Assembly (NCBI GenBank): GCA_905235775.1
Contig: CAJOMY010000110.1
Location: 1 to 6,792, forward strand
From: an uncultured Bacteroidales bacterium
GTDB lineage: Bacteria > Bacteroidota > Bacteroidia > Bacteroidales > UBA932
Direction of reading: 5' to 3'
Length of the DNA stretch: 6,792 nucleotides
Position 1 is the first letter of the stretch. Every line of letters starts with the position of its first letter. This document shows positions 1-6,400 of the stretch, one piece after another. The translations under genes were made by a program, and so were the position numbers. The notes under the pieces were generated by a model. It made no database searches, was not told where the DNA came from, and worked only from the letters and a program-made list of their open reading frames with translations.

Positions 1-534
1 ATTTTCGCACGGCGCAAAGCCTTCTGCGAGCGCCTAGTGCCCGTGGTGCAGCAGTACTACGCCCAGATCTCCGGCGGCCGCGAACAGGTCGGCATCGATT
101 ACCGTTCCGACCTGCAGAAAGGCGACCTGCGCGACATTCTCCGCGCGCACCGCGACCGCGACCGTGTCTTCAAGTTCACCACGGCGGGCGTGCAACGGGA
201 CGATTTCCTCTTCACGATGGACGGACACCCGATCCGCCGCTGCGGCTCGCAGGGGCAGCAGAAATCCTTCCTCGTGGCACTAAAGTTCGCCCAGTACGAA
301 GTCATGAAAACGGCCTACGGATACCCGCCGATCATGCTTCTGGACGACCTCTTCGACAAACTGGACATGAACCGTGTCGGGAACCTGCTCCGGCTGGTCG
401 CCGACAGGGAGTTCGGGCAGATTTTCCTGTCGGACTCCAACAAGGTCCGCACGGAGTCCATCGTGGACACGCTCACCGCGGACCGCAGCTATTTCGAGAC
501 GGCAGGAGGCGTCTTCACACCTGTCGATGAATAG
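1..534 (+). CDS. recF: RecF DNA repair/replication protein, C-terminal part (5' end outside window)
   Basis: The frame is open from base 1 and runs 177 codons to TAG at 532-534, so this is the C-terminal part of a protein that is usually about 360-370 aa. RecF is a cytosolic SMC-like ATPase that binds gapped DNA and, with RecO and RecR, helps load RecA. Two hallmarks are visible: the ABC-type signature CGSQGQQKSF (encoded at 241-270) and the Walker B/D-loop stretch IMLLDDLFDKLD (331-366). The N-terminal Walker A should lie upstream of the window. The stretch FLSDSN near 424-441 fits the strand and switch region after Walker B. The stop codon overlaps the start of the next gene by 8 nt, so the two are probably translationally coupled. 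Family assignment is strong; only the partial extent limits it. Confidence 0.93.
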   Translation: MFARRKAFCERLVPVVQQYYAQISGGREQVGIDYRSDLQKGDLRDILRAHRDRDRVFKFTTAGVQRDDFLFTMDGHPIRRCGSQGQQKSFLVALKFAQYEVMKTAYGYPPIMLLDDLFDKLDMNRVGNLLRLVADREFGQIFLSDSNKVRTESIVDTLTADRSYFETAGGVFTPVDE

Positions 535-853
535 AGTCGCCCGCAAAACCGCCGTTCCCCTGTCCGAGCTCATCCGGGAGTATATCCGGACGAGCCAGCT
601 CACCACGGGGCTCAACACCCAGCGCATCTTCGCCGCCTGGGACGCCGCCTCCGGCGCCGGCCGTTACACGGTCCGCCGTTTCTTCCGCGACGGCAGGCTT
701 TACATCACCGTGGACTCGTCCGTGGTGCGCAGCCAGCTGTCCTTCCAGCGCGATGCCCTGATCGAAAAAATCAACGCCCTGCTCGCGCAGGACGAACTCT
801 TCACCCGGGACGACGCCCGCGTCGGCTGTGTCCGAGAACTGATTCTGAAATGA
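527..853 (+). CDS. DUF721 (DciA-like) protein
   Basis: A 108-aa basic protein starting MNRVARKTAV. I chose the ATG at 527, which overlaps the recF stop (ATGAATAG). The same frame extends further upstream, but that part lies inside the recF coding sequence. The sequence fits the DUF721 family: an N-terminal helix (LSELIREYIRTSQL), a W within the IFAAWDAASG segment, then the strand-rich part RRFFRDGRLYITVDSSVVRS and a helix SQLSFQRDALIEKINALL. DUF721 includes DciA, a loader of the replicative helicase DnaB in bacteria without DnaC. A DUF721 gene next to recF is a common arrangement in Bacteroidota, as I recall. A helicase-loader or replication-accessory role here is inference from family and neighbour. 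The gene ends in an ATGA overlap with pdxB. Confidence 0.82.
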   Translation: MNRVARKTAVPLSELIREYIRTSQLTTGLNTQRIFAAWDAASGAGRYTVRRFFRDGRLYITVDSSVVRSQLSFQRDALIEKINALLAQDELFTRDDARVGCVRELILK

Positions 854-1884
854 GATTCGTCATCGACCATGCCATTCCCTTCATCGAGGGCGTCTTCGAG
901 CCATTCGGCATCGAGGTCCTGTACAAGAACGGCCCCGATATCGACCGGGAAGACGTCAGGGATGCCGACGCGCTCATCATCCGCACCCGCACCCGCTGCG
1001 ACGCCGCCCTGCTCGAAGGCAGCGCGGTCAAGCTCATCGCCACCACCACCGCCAGCATGGACAACATCGACCTGCTCTGGTGCAGGGAGCACGGCATCTT
1101 CGTGCGGAACGCCTCCGGCTGCAACGCCGGCGGCGTGGCCAACTACGTCTTCTCCGCCCTCTTCGGCACGGCCTCCCGCAGGAGCATTTCCCTGGACGGC
1201 TATACAATCGGCATCATCGGTCTGGGGACCGCCGGTTCGCGCGTCGAGGAGACGGCGCACACCCTGGGGTTCAAAACCCTGAGCTATGATCCCTGGCGCG
1301 CCATGAAAGAGGATCCTGCGGATTTTCATGACCTGGACGACGTCCTCGCCGGGTCGGATGTCATCACCCTGCATATCCCGGTCAACGAAGACACCCGGGG
1401 CATGGCGAACGCCGACTTTTTCGCCCGGATGAAAGCGGGAGCCTTCTTCATCAACACCGCCCAGGGCGAACTGGTCGTCGAGCGGGACCTGATCCGGGCC
1501 GCCCCCCGGCTCGGCCCCGTGGCGCTGGACGCCTGGTGCCACGAGCCGGACGTCAACCGGGAGTTGCTGAACGTCGTCGACATCGCCACGCCGCACATTG
1601 CCGGCTACACCCTCCAGGGCAAGCAGACCGGCACTTCGCTCGCCATCCGCGCCGCGGCCCGCTTTTTCGGGCTTACGGAGCTGTACGACTTCTTCCCCAG
1701 CACGGACATCGTCGAATACCAGGCGGTCAAGATCGACACCCACGACAGGACGCAGGGGGAGATCGCCTCGATGATCCAGTACAACTATCCGATCTTCACG
1801 GACGACTTCATGTTCCGGATGGATCCCGCCCGTTTCAACGAACTCCGCATCAGCTACAGCTACCGGCGCGAATTTTACTTCTGA
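850..1884 (+). CDS. pdxB: 4-phosphoerythronate dehydrogenase PdxB
   Basis: A 344-aa D-2-hydroxyacid dehydrogenase. PdxB oxidises 4-phosphoerythronate to 3-hydroxy-2-oxo-4-phosphobutanoate in the DXP-dependent route to pyridoxal 5'-phosphate. Visible features: an N-terminal substrate-domain start (MRFVIDHAIPFIEGVFEPFG), the Rossmann motif GIIGLGTAG with GLGTAG at residues 124-129 and the NAD-selecting acidic residue D147 (SYDPW). The catalytic Glu is E232 (WCHEPD) and the catalytic His is H249 (TPHIAGYTLQGK). The TPHIAGYT-xGK segment and the C-terminal end SYSYRREFYF favour PdxB over SerA or other relatives. One thing is odd: the catalytic Arg expected in the N-T-x-R-G motif is Gln (Q205, codon CAG at 1462-1464, one transition away from CGG). 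E. coli PdxB is longer (about 378 aa). It overlaps the DUF721 gene by ATGA and is probably in the same operon. Confidence 0.88.
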   Translation: MRFVIDHAIPFIEGVFEPFGIEVLYKNGPDIDREDVRDADALIIRTRTRCDAALLEGSAVKLIATTTASMDNIDLLWCREHGIFVRNASGCNAGGVANYVFSALFGTASRRSISLDGYTIGIIGLGTAGSRVEETAHTLGFKTLSYDPWRAMKEDPADFHDLDDVLAGSDVITLHIPVNEDTRGMANADFFARMKAGAFFINTAQGELVVERDLIRAAPRLGPVALDAWCHEPDVNRELLNVVDIATPHIAGYTLQGKQTGTSLAIRAAARFFGLTELYDFFPSTDIVEYQAVKIDTHDRTQGEIASMIQYNYPIFTDDFMFRMDPARFNELRISYSYRREFYF

Positions 1885-1918
1885 CCTGACATGAATAACC
1901 ACATAACACGAAAACACC

Positions 1919-3412
1919 ATGGATAAAAACACGATGAACGCCCAGATCGAGCGTTTCCGCAAGGGATTCCCCTGGCTCAAGATTGTTGCACCCGCCATCC
2001 CGGACAACGGCATCGAGGTGCTGGACGAAGCGCGGCAGGATGCCGCCATCCGCTACGCCGACGAGGCCGAAGTGCACGGCCGCTGCAAGTTCGTACCCGC
2101 CTCCGGCGCCGCTTCCCGTATGTTCAAGGACATCTTCGCCGGGATGGACACCCCCAACGCGGCCACGGAGAAGCTGGCCGCCAACCTGGAGAAATTCGCA
2201 TTCTACACGCCCGAAGTATTCGGCCAGGCCCCGTTCGACCCCGCCGGGACCGCCCGCAAGTTGCTCACCGAGGCGGGCCTGGGCTACGGCAGCAAGCCCA
2301 AGGGCGTGCTGAAGTTCCACCGCTATCCCGGCGAAGTGCGCACCGCCCTCGCGGAGCACTTCGTCGAAGGACAGGCCTACATGCGCAACGCCGACGGCAG
2401 CGTGGACCTCGTGGTCACGATCTCCCCGGAGCACCGCGCGCTCTTCGAGGCCGCCGTGGAGGAGATCCGCGCGGAATATGAAGCGCGCTACGGCGTCCGC
2501 TACAACGTCAGTTTCACCTACCAGGCCAAGGAGACCGACACGCTGGCGGTGGATGCAGACGGCAAGCCCTTCCTCAAGGAGGACGGCGGCATTCTCACCC
2601 GCCCCGCCGGCCACGGCGCCCTGATCTACAACCTGAACGCGCTGGACGCGGAACTCGTGTCCATCAAGAATATCGACAACGTCTGCGTGGAGCGCATGCA
2701 GCCCATCACGTACCGCTGGAAGAAGGTCCTGATGGGCCGCGCCCTCGAGCTGCGCGACCGCATCCACGGCTACATCTTCGCGCTCGACCAGCTGACCCAG
2801 TTGCGCAAGGAGGCGGCCGATTTCTCCTACATTCCCGTCTATAACATCAATCAGGACGATCCCTTCGCCACGCCGGAATGCCAGGAGCTGTGCAACGAGA
2901 TCGAGGACTTCCTGCGCGACGAGCTCTGCATCGAGATCCCCGAGCCCAAGGACAGCCGCGACCGCGCCGAGCTGCTGCGCGCCAAGCTGGACCGTCCCAT
3001 CCGCGTCTGCGGCATGGTCAAGAACCTGGGCGAACCGGGCGGCGGCCCGTTCATCATCCGCGACAAGGACGGCGCCACCTCCCTGCAGATCCTCGAAGGC
3101 GCCCAGATCAACCCCGACGACCCGGCGGCCGTGGCCGCCCTCAAGTCCGCCACGCACTTCAATCCGGTGGACCTGGTGTGCTGCCTGCGCCGCCACGACG
3201 GCACGAAGTTCAACCTGCTGGACTATGTCGACGAGGAGACCGGCCTGATCAGCGCCAAGAGCTACCAGGGCCGCGAGCTCCGCGCCCTCGAGCTCCCCGG
3301 CCTGTGGAACGGCTCGATGTCCGACTGGAACACCCTCTTCGTCGAAGTCCCCATCGAGACCTTCAACCCCGTCAAGGTTGTCCTCGACCTGCTGCGTGAC
3401 GCACACCAATAG
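1919..3412 (+). CDS. DUF4301 family protein of unknown function
   Basis: A 497-aa soluble protein matching my memory of the DUF4301 family, found mostly in Bacteroidota. I see no signal peptide or membrane segment. Distinct motifs are VPASGAASRMFK (residues 59-70), the glycine/histidine motif PAGHGALIYNLNALD (about 229-243), KNIDN (250-254) and KNLGEPGGGPF (368-378). The order of a phosphate-binding-like S-G-A-A-S-R-M loop, then G-H-G and K-N-I-D-N recalls UDP-sugar pyrophosphorylases, where similar motifs bind nucleotide and sugar. A GT-A nucleotidyltransferase-like fold is my inference, not established function. The start at 1919 (ATGGATAAA) has the A-rich leader typical of these bacteria; ATG 1934 (Met6) is an alternative. 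It follows pdxB after 34 nt with no promoter I can recognise, and lies 3 nt before the transporter gene. Confidence 0.82.
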   Translation: MDKNTMNAQIERFRKGFPWLKIVAPAIPDNGIEVLDEARQDAAIRYADEAEVHGRCKFVPASGAASRMFKDIFAGMDTPNAATEKLAANLEKFAFYTPEVFGQAPFDPAGTARKLLTEAGLGYGSKPKGVLKFHRYPGEVRTALAEHFVEGQAYMRNADGSVDLVVTISPEHRALFEAAVEEIRAEYEARYGVRYNVSFTYQAKETDTLAVDADGKPFLKEDGGILTRPAGHGALIYNLNALDAELVSIKNIDNVCVERMQPITYRWKKVLMGRALELRDRIHGYIFALDQLTQLRKEAADFSYIPVYNINQDDPFATPECQELCNEIEDFLRDELCIEIPEPKDSRDRAELLRAKLDRPIRVCGMVKNLGEPGGGPFIIRDKDGATSLQILEGAQINPDDPAAVAALKSATHFNPVDLVCCLRRHDGTKFNLLDYVDEETGLISAKSYQGRELRALELPGLWNGSMSDWNTLFVEVPIETFNPVKVVLDLLRDAHQ

Positions 3413-3415
3413 CCT

Positions 3416-4585
3416 ATGGCAGAAGAGAAAAGTACCGAACGGCTGGCCCGCGTGACCCTGAATGTCGCGGTTTTCACCGTCATAGCCCTGCTGTGCTGGT
3501 ATTTCCGCAGCGTGCTGGTCTACATCATCGCCGCCTTCGTGATGTCGCTGATCGGGCAACCAGTCATGCGCCTGCTCCGCAAGTGCACGGTCCGGGGCAA
3601 ATCCGCCCCGGACTGGCTGCTGGCGTCCCTGACGCTGATCATCGTGATCACCCTGTTCCTGCTGCTGATTACCCAGATCATTCCGGTGGTCGGATCCATC
3701 ATCCGGGAAGCCGCCAACGGCAGCCGGACCCTGCCCGACATCGGATTCATCGACCGGATCAATGCATGGCTGGTCAGCTTCTTCCCCGCCCTGGGGCCGG
3801 ACTTCGACGCCATCTCCATGCTGATGAACAAGCTCCGTGAGATGACCAGTTTCTCGGCGATTTCCGGGCTGCTGGGCTCCGTGGCCTCCACCGTCGCGAG
3901 CTTTGCCGTCGGCGCCTTTTCCACGGTCTTTATCTCATTCTTCTTCATCAAGGACGACCAGCTGTTCACCCGCATCGTCTCGTCGCTGGTGCCGGACCGT
4001 CACGAGGCCCGGCTCGGCAAGACCGTTTCGGAGATCGAGGGCCTGCTGTCCCGCTACTTCATCGGACTGATCATCGAAATCATCGGCGTGATGCTCGTGG
4101 ACTTCCTGCTGCTCTGGCTTGTGGCCCGCATCGGCGTCACCAACGCCCTCGGCATCGCCTTCATCGCCGGCCTGCTCAACGTCATCCCTTATGTCGGGCC
4201 ACTCATCGGCGAAGTGCTCGGCGTGATCCTGAGCGTAGTGCTCAAATACACCACCGGCGTCGGCCTGGACGTGGACATCTGGTGGTTCGCCCTGATCGTC
4301 CTCGCCCTGATGATGACCGCGCAGCTGGTGGACAACACCATCTACCAGCCGCTGATCTACTCCACTTCCATCAAGGCCCACCCGCTCGAGATCTTCATCG
4401 TCCTGCTCATCGCCGGCCACATCGGCGGCGCGCTGGGCATGCTCGTCGCCATCCCCACCTACACCGTGATCCGTGTCATCGCCAGCCGGTTCTTCTATGA
4501 CTGGAAGCCCGTGCGGCGGCTGATTCCCGACCGGGAAGGCGAAGACACCGAGGGCGAAGGGGAGGCCGGAATGGAGCGGCCTTGA
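3416..4585 (+). CDS. AI-2E family (TqsA/PerM-like) membrane transporter
   Basis: A 389-aa integral inner-membrane protein with about eight hydrophobic segments: a pair at residues 12-47, one at 67-93, one at about 150-178, a cluster at 214-280, one at about 288-305 and the last at 322-352. Family marks are FFFIKDD (175-181), GLLNVIPYVGPLIG (252-265), DNTIYQPLIYS (306-316) and HPLEIF (322-327) followed by a Gly-rich last segment ending in AIPTY. The family includes TqsA, proposed to export autoinducer-2, and other permeases such as Na+/H+ antiporters, so the substrate cannot be read from sequence. The C-terminus ends in a charged tail rich in Asp, Glu and Gly. It starts 3 nt after the DUF4301 stop and looks like the last gene of the + strand run. 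Confidence 0.9.
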   Translation: MAEEKSTERLARVTLNVAVFTVIALLCWYFRSVLVYIIAAFVMSLIGQPVMRLLRKCTVRGKSAPDWLLASLTLIIVITLFLLLITQIIPVVGSIIREAANGSRTLPDIGFIDRINAWLVSFFPALGPDFDAISMLMNKLREMTSFSAISGLLGSVASTVASFAVGAFSTVFISFFFIKDDQLFTRIVSSLVPDRHEARLGKTVSEIEGLLSRYFIGLIIEIIGVMLVDFLLLWLVARIGVTNALGIAFIAGLLNVIPYVGPLIGEVLGVILSVVLKYTTGVGLDVDIWWFALIVLALMMTAQLVDNTIYQPLIYSTSIKAHPLEIFIVLLIAGHIGGALGMLVAIPTYTVIRVIASRFFYDWKPVRRLIPDREGEDTEGEGEAGMERP

Positions 4586-4593
4586 GTTTTTTT
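4563..4593 (+). terminator. Possible weak intrinsic terminator after the AI-2E gene
   Basis: AGGCCG (4563-4568) pairs with CGGCCT (4577-4582) across an 8-nt loop, and a T7 run follows at 4587-4593. The stem uses the last codons and the start of the stop codon of the transporter gene, and 4 nt separate it from the T run. This would end the upstream operon before the tRNA. The stem is only 6 bp, so the call is tentative. Confidence 0.4.
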
Positions 4594-4604
4594 GCCGGAG
4601 AAGG

Positions 4605-4633
4605 TTTCATTTCCGAAAAATTGACTATCTTTG
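4605..4633 (+). promoter_or_regulatory. Bacteroidota-type promoter of the tRNA-Pro gene
   Basis: TATCTTTG at 4626-4633 matches the primary sigma -7 consensus TAnnTTTG of Bacteroidota exactly. The -33 region is poor: TTTC at 4605-4608 sits 17 nt upstream, where TTTG at 19-21 nt is usual. Transcription would begin near 4640, giving a leader of about 12 nt before the mature tRNA 5' end. Confidence 0.6.
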
Positions 4634-4652
4634 CAGTCCCTTTCGAGGGCAT

Positions 4653-4725
4653 CTGGGTGTGGCGCAGTTGGTAGCGCACCTGGTTAGGGACCAGGAGGTC
4701 GCTTGTTCGAGTCAAGTCACCCAGA
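4653..4725 (+). tRNA. tRNA-Pro with anticodon AGG
   Basis: A complete 73-nt cloverleaf. The acceptor stem CTGGGTG (4653-4659) pairs perfectly with CACCCAG (4718-4724), with discriminator A at 4725. The D stem is GCGC (4662-4665)/GCGC (4674-4677) with loop AGTTGGTA. The anticodon stem CCTGG/CCAGG (4679-4683/4691-4695) encloses the loop TTAGGGA, so the anticodon is AGG at 4686-4688. The T stem GCTTG/CAAGT (4701-4705/4713-4717) has loop TTCGAGT. Proline identity is supported by the C1-G72 pair, A73, G35, G36 and G37. CCA is not encoded. A34 is unusual for a bacterial proline tRNA, where UGG, GGG or CGG is expected. The 3' end is the likely target of the adjacent integrase. Confidence 0.93.
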
Positions 4726-4728
4726 CTC
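4700..4728 (+). other. Candidate attachment site (attL) at the tRNA 3' end
   Basis: The T arm, the 3' acceptor strand and a few bases beyond are the part normally duplicated when an element integrates at a tRNA gene. Within it GAGTC (4709-4713) and GACTC (4724-4728) form a 5-bp inverted repeat around a 10-nt spacer, compatible with core-type integrase sites. This is placed by position relative to the integrase; the matching attR lies outside the window, so the limits are not known. Confidence 0.4.
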
Positions 4729-4769
4729 TTTCCCTCTAACTCACAGAAAAACAGCGAGTTAGAGGGAAA
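4729..4769 (+). repeat. Perfect 14-bp inverted repeat between tRNA and integrase
   Basis: TTTCCCTCTAACTC (4729-4742) is repeated in inverted form as GAGTTAGAGGGAAA (4756-4769) with a 13-nt A-rich spacer. It begins 3 nt after the tRNA. As RNA it forms a stable hairpin that could trim or end the tRNA transcript, but AAATTTAG after it is not a real U-tract. As DNA it could be a paired recombinase or excisionase site. Which role applies cannot be read from the sequence. Confidence 0.75.
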
Positions 4770-4776
4770 TTTAGTC

Positions 4777-4798
4777 AAAACCGGGACAAAACCGGGAC
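4777..4798 (+). repeat. Two tandem 11-bp repeats, candidate integrase arm-type sites
   Basis: AAAACCGGGAC occurs twice head to tail (4777-4787 and 4788-4798), and a further AA continues the pattern. The period of 11 bp is close to one helical turn, so a bound protein would meet both copies on the same face. Lying between the tRNA att region and the integrase start, they fit arm-type binding sites of the recombinase N-terminal domain. That role is inference; the repeat itself is exact. Confidence 0.7.
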
Positions 4799-4860
4799 AA
4801 CCTTTTTCCTTGCACAACTCCTTGTATGACAGCTTACAAGAGTTTTGCAAAGAAAAAAAA

Positions 4861-6030
4861 ATGTATTTTTTCAAACCCGTCGCGTATATCGATTATAAGC
4901 CCCCGACTCTCTGTAAGGGGAAGGTTTGGTTCATTTCTTTCTATGTCAAGGATCCCTCGACGGGAAAATTGCGCCGCGTGCGCATCAAACTCAATCACAT
5001 CCCCGCAGCGGAGCGGAAAAAGGCCGCTAAGGAACTAATGGCCACTTACGCCGAACGCCTCTCGCTCGGATGGAACCCACTGGTCCAGCGCGAAACGCCC
5101 AGAGCCACACACAAGGCATTCGACGCGTACGCTCATTTCCTGCGGGTCAAGGAGAAGGAATCCGAACAGGAGACCTATTCCTGCTACCGGTCCTTCGTGA
5201 AGGTATTCCAGGAATGGCTGCTGAAAGAAGGCTTTGACGAAGCCTCCTTGATCGGTACGGTTTCGCACGATGTCGCCCTGGCATTCATGGATCATCTGGA
5301 TGACGATCCGAAATACTCGGCACGTACCTACAACAATTATCTCTCGTTCCTGGGCACCCTCCATACCTGGCTGATCGAGAAAGGATACATCAGCACCAAC
5401 CCCTTCGACGGCATCAAACGGAAGCCCCGGAAGCTGATGCAGAAGAAGCGCCGCGTCCTGAATAACGAAGAACTCGCCGCCCTGGTAAAGCATCTGCAGA
5501 AGGAGAATCCGGAATACCTGGCCGCCTGCATGATCTGCTACGGCTGCTTTGTCCGGCCTAAGGAAATCGCGCTGCTGCGCTGCAGAGACATCGACCTGCA
5601 GGCGCAGACCATCTTCGTCAGCAAGGAAATCGCCAAGAACGACAATGACTCATTCCGGACCATACCGGACGATCTCGTCCCGATCTTCCGGCAGCTGGAC
5701 CTCTCACATCCGGACTGGTTCGTATTCGGCAAGCACAACGGGGACGCCTGCGACTTCTCCCCCGGCCGGGAGCCGATCTCCCACAAGAAATTCTCTGATT
5801 ATTGGTCCCACCGGCTGCGGCCTGCACTCGGATTCCCCGAAGCGGTCCAGTTCTACAGTCTCAAGGATACCGGCATCACCAACATGGCCACGGCCGGCGT
5901 GGCCATCAACCTGGTGCAGCAGCAGGCCGACCACTCCAACGTGGCCATCATGGCCATCACATCGATCTACCTTGGCAGGAAGCCGGAGGCTAATGCCCGC
6001 ATCAAGGGCGCCGCCATCCTGCCGAAATAA
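4861..6030 (+). CDS. int: Tyrosine recombinase / phage-type integrase
   Basis: A 389-aa site-specific recombinase. The N-terminal part (MYFFKPVAY, then KVWFISFYVKDP) looks like a small strand-rich arm-binding domain. A SAM-like core-binding domain follows at about residues 82-185 (AYAHFLRVKEKE to LIEKGYISTNPFDGIKR), then the catalytic domain from about 198. Catalytic residues are R232 (CFVRPKEIALL), K259 (EIAKND), H358 (QADHSN) and nucleophile Y370 (SIYLG). Box II, normally HxxR, reads Y332-S-L-K335, so both usual residues are replaced. I chose ATG 4861, preceded by an A8 run, over the TTG at 4810: the intervening codons look like leader and these bacteria favour A-rich leaders. No promoter for it is obvious. 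Its position points to integration and excision at the tRNA 3' end. Confidence 0.93.
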   Translation: MYFFKPVAYIDYKPPTLCKGKVWFISFYVKDPSTGKLRRVRIKLNHIPAAERKKAAKELMATYAERLSLGWNPLVQRETPRATHKAFDAYAHFLRVKEKESEQETYSCYRSFVKVFQEWLLKEGFDEASLIGTVSHDVALAFMDHLDDDPKYSARTYNNYLSFLGTLHTWLIEKGYISTNPFDGIKRKPRKLMQKKRRVLNNEELAALVKHLQKENPEYLAACMICYGCFVRPKEIALLRCRDIDLQAQTIFVSKEIAKNDNDSFRTIPDDLVPIFRQLDLSHPDWFVFGKHNGDACDFSPGREPISHKKFSDYWSHRLRPALGFPEAVQFYSLKDTGITNMATAGVAINLVQQQADHSNVAIMAITSIYLGRKPEANARIKGAAILPK

Positions 6031-6055
6031 AAAGGCCCCGGATCGCTCCGGGGCC
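6029..6055 (-). terminator. Strong intrinsic terminator for the - strand small-gene operon
   Basis: A perfect 9-bp GC-rich stem, GGCCCCGGA (6034-6042) and TCCGGGGCC (6047-6055), encloses a 4-nt loop. Read on the - strand it is followed by TTTTTATTT (6033 down), a normal U-tract. On the + strand no T run follows, so for the integrase transcript it can act at most as a bare hairpin. The U-tract overlaps the integrase stop codon, so the two convergent units meet here with no gap. Confidence 0.8.
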
Positions 6056-6080
6056 CGTGGCCAGTCTCCGCTGCTGGCCG

Positions 6081-6097
6081 GTGCAATCAAAACACAA
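6081..6097 (+). repeat. Inverted repeat copy A flanking the small-gene cassette
   Basis: GTGCAATCAAAACACAA. Read on the - strand, 6592-6574 gives the same sequence with 2 extra bases (TA) after position 11, so 17 of 17 bases match around one gap. This copy lies in the 3' untranslated part of the - strand operon, between the DUF5053-like gene and its terminator. A small palindrome ACAC-AAA-GTGT overlaps it at 6092-6102. Confidence 0.5.
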
Positions 6098-6118
6098 AGT
6101 GTGTGCTTGCGGAGAGAT

Positions 6119-6379
6119 TCATATCCGCTCAGTCGCGGACAGGATTCTTCCTGCCAAGTCCCGAAGGGCGACCTTCAGCTGTTTCCGCTCAACGTCCGTA
6201 AAGGCCCCTTGGCCACCATTTCCGTCCACGCCGCGCATCTTGTTATAAAACCAGGTTACGGAATGTTCAGGGAAGTATTCCCTGGCAAAATCGCCCCACG
6301 TGATCAGGTCGTAGACATCCTCGATGATTGGGATGATGGTGGAGTTTTTATATCGCTCCTGAGCTTGTGATTCGTTCAT
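6119..6379 (-). CDS. DUF5053-like small protein
   Basis: An 86-aa protein starting MNESQAQERY. The pattern resembles DUF5053 proteins as I remember them from Bacteroidota phages and mobile elements: ITWGDFAREYFPEHSVTWFYNKMRG (residues 26-50, split here as WGDFAREYF and WFYNKMRG), a Gly-rich turn DGNGGQG (52-58), then FTDVERKQLK (60-69) and a C-terminal helix ending AGRIL. The WxxFA-(x)-W(F/L)Y part looks like a short helix-turn-helix. DNA binding is therefore possible but unproven; no function is established. The frame is open further upstream to 6526, but ATG 6379 is preferred: it has an A-rich leader, domain similarity begins after it, and a longer form would overlap the 45-aa gene and its hairpin. 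Second gene of a two-gene - strand unit. Confidence 0.75.
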   Translation of the reverse strand: MNESQAQERYKNSTIIPIIEDVYDLITWGDFAREYFPEHSVTWFYNKMRGVDGNGGQGAFTDVERKQLKVALRDLAGRILSATERI

Positions 6380-6400
6380 ATTCTTTATTGTTTTTTTTGA

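Noticed and set aside
700..2049. A 449-codon open frame on the - strand across pdxB
   Set aside because: Its translation is rich in Gly, Ala, Val, Asp and Arg with no family features, and it is antisense to a clear pdxB gene. It is a shadow frame of GC-rich coding DNA.
1850..3559. A 569-codon open frame on the - strand across the DUF4301 gene
   Set aside because: Same reason: low-complexity Val/Ala/Gly/Asp composition, antisense to a well-supported gene, and no promoter or leader.
4810..4847. Possible integrase promoter (GAGTTTTG at 4840-4847)
   Set aside because: The -7 match has a wrong first base, no TTTG lies at the right spacing, and transcription would start only a few bases before the ATG.
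4810..4860. Upstream TTG start adding 17 residues to the integrase
   Set aside because: ATG 4861 has an A8 leader typical for the phylum. The extension would need a TTG start right beside the tandem repeats and adds no recognisable domain.
5549..6370. A + strand frame running from inside the integrase past its end
   Set aside because: The translation over the integrase is Ser/Arg/Pro-rich frame-shifted coding sequence, and the rest is antisense to the DUF5053-like gene.
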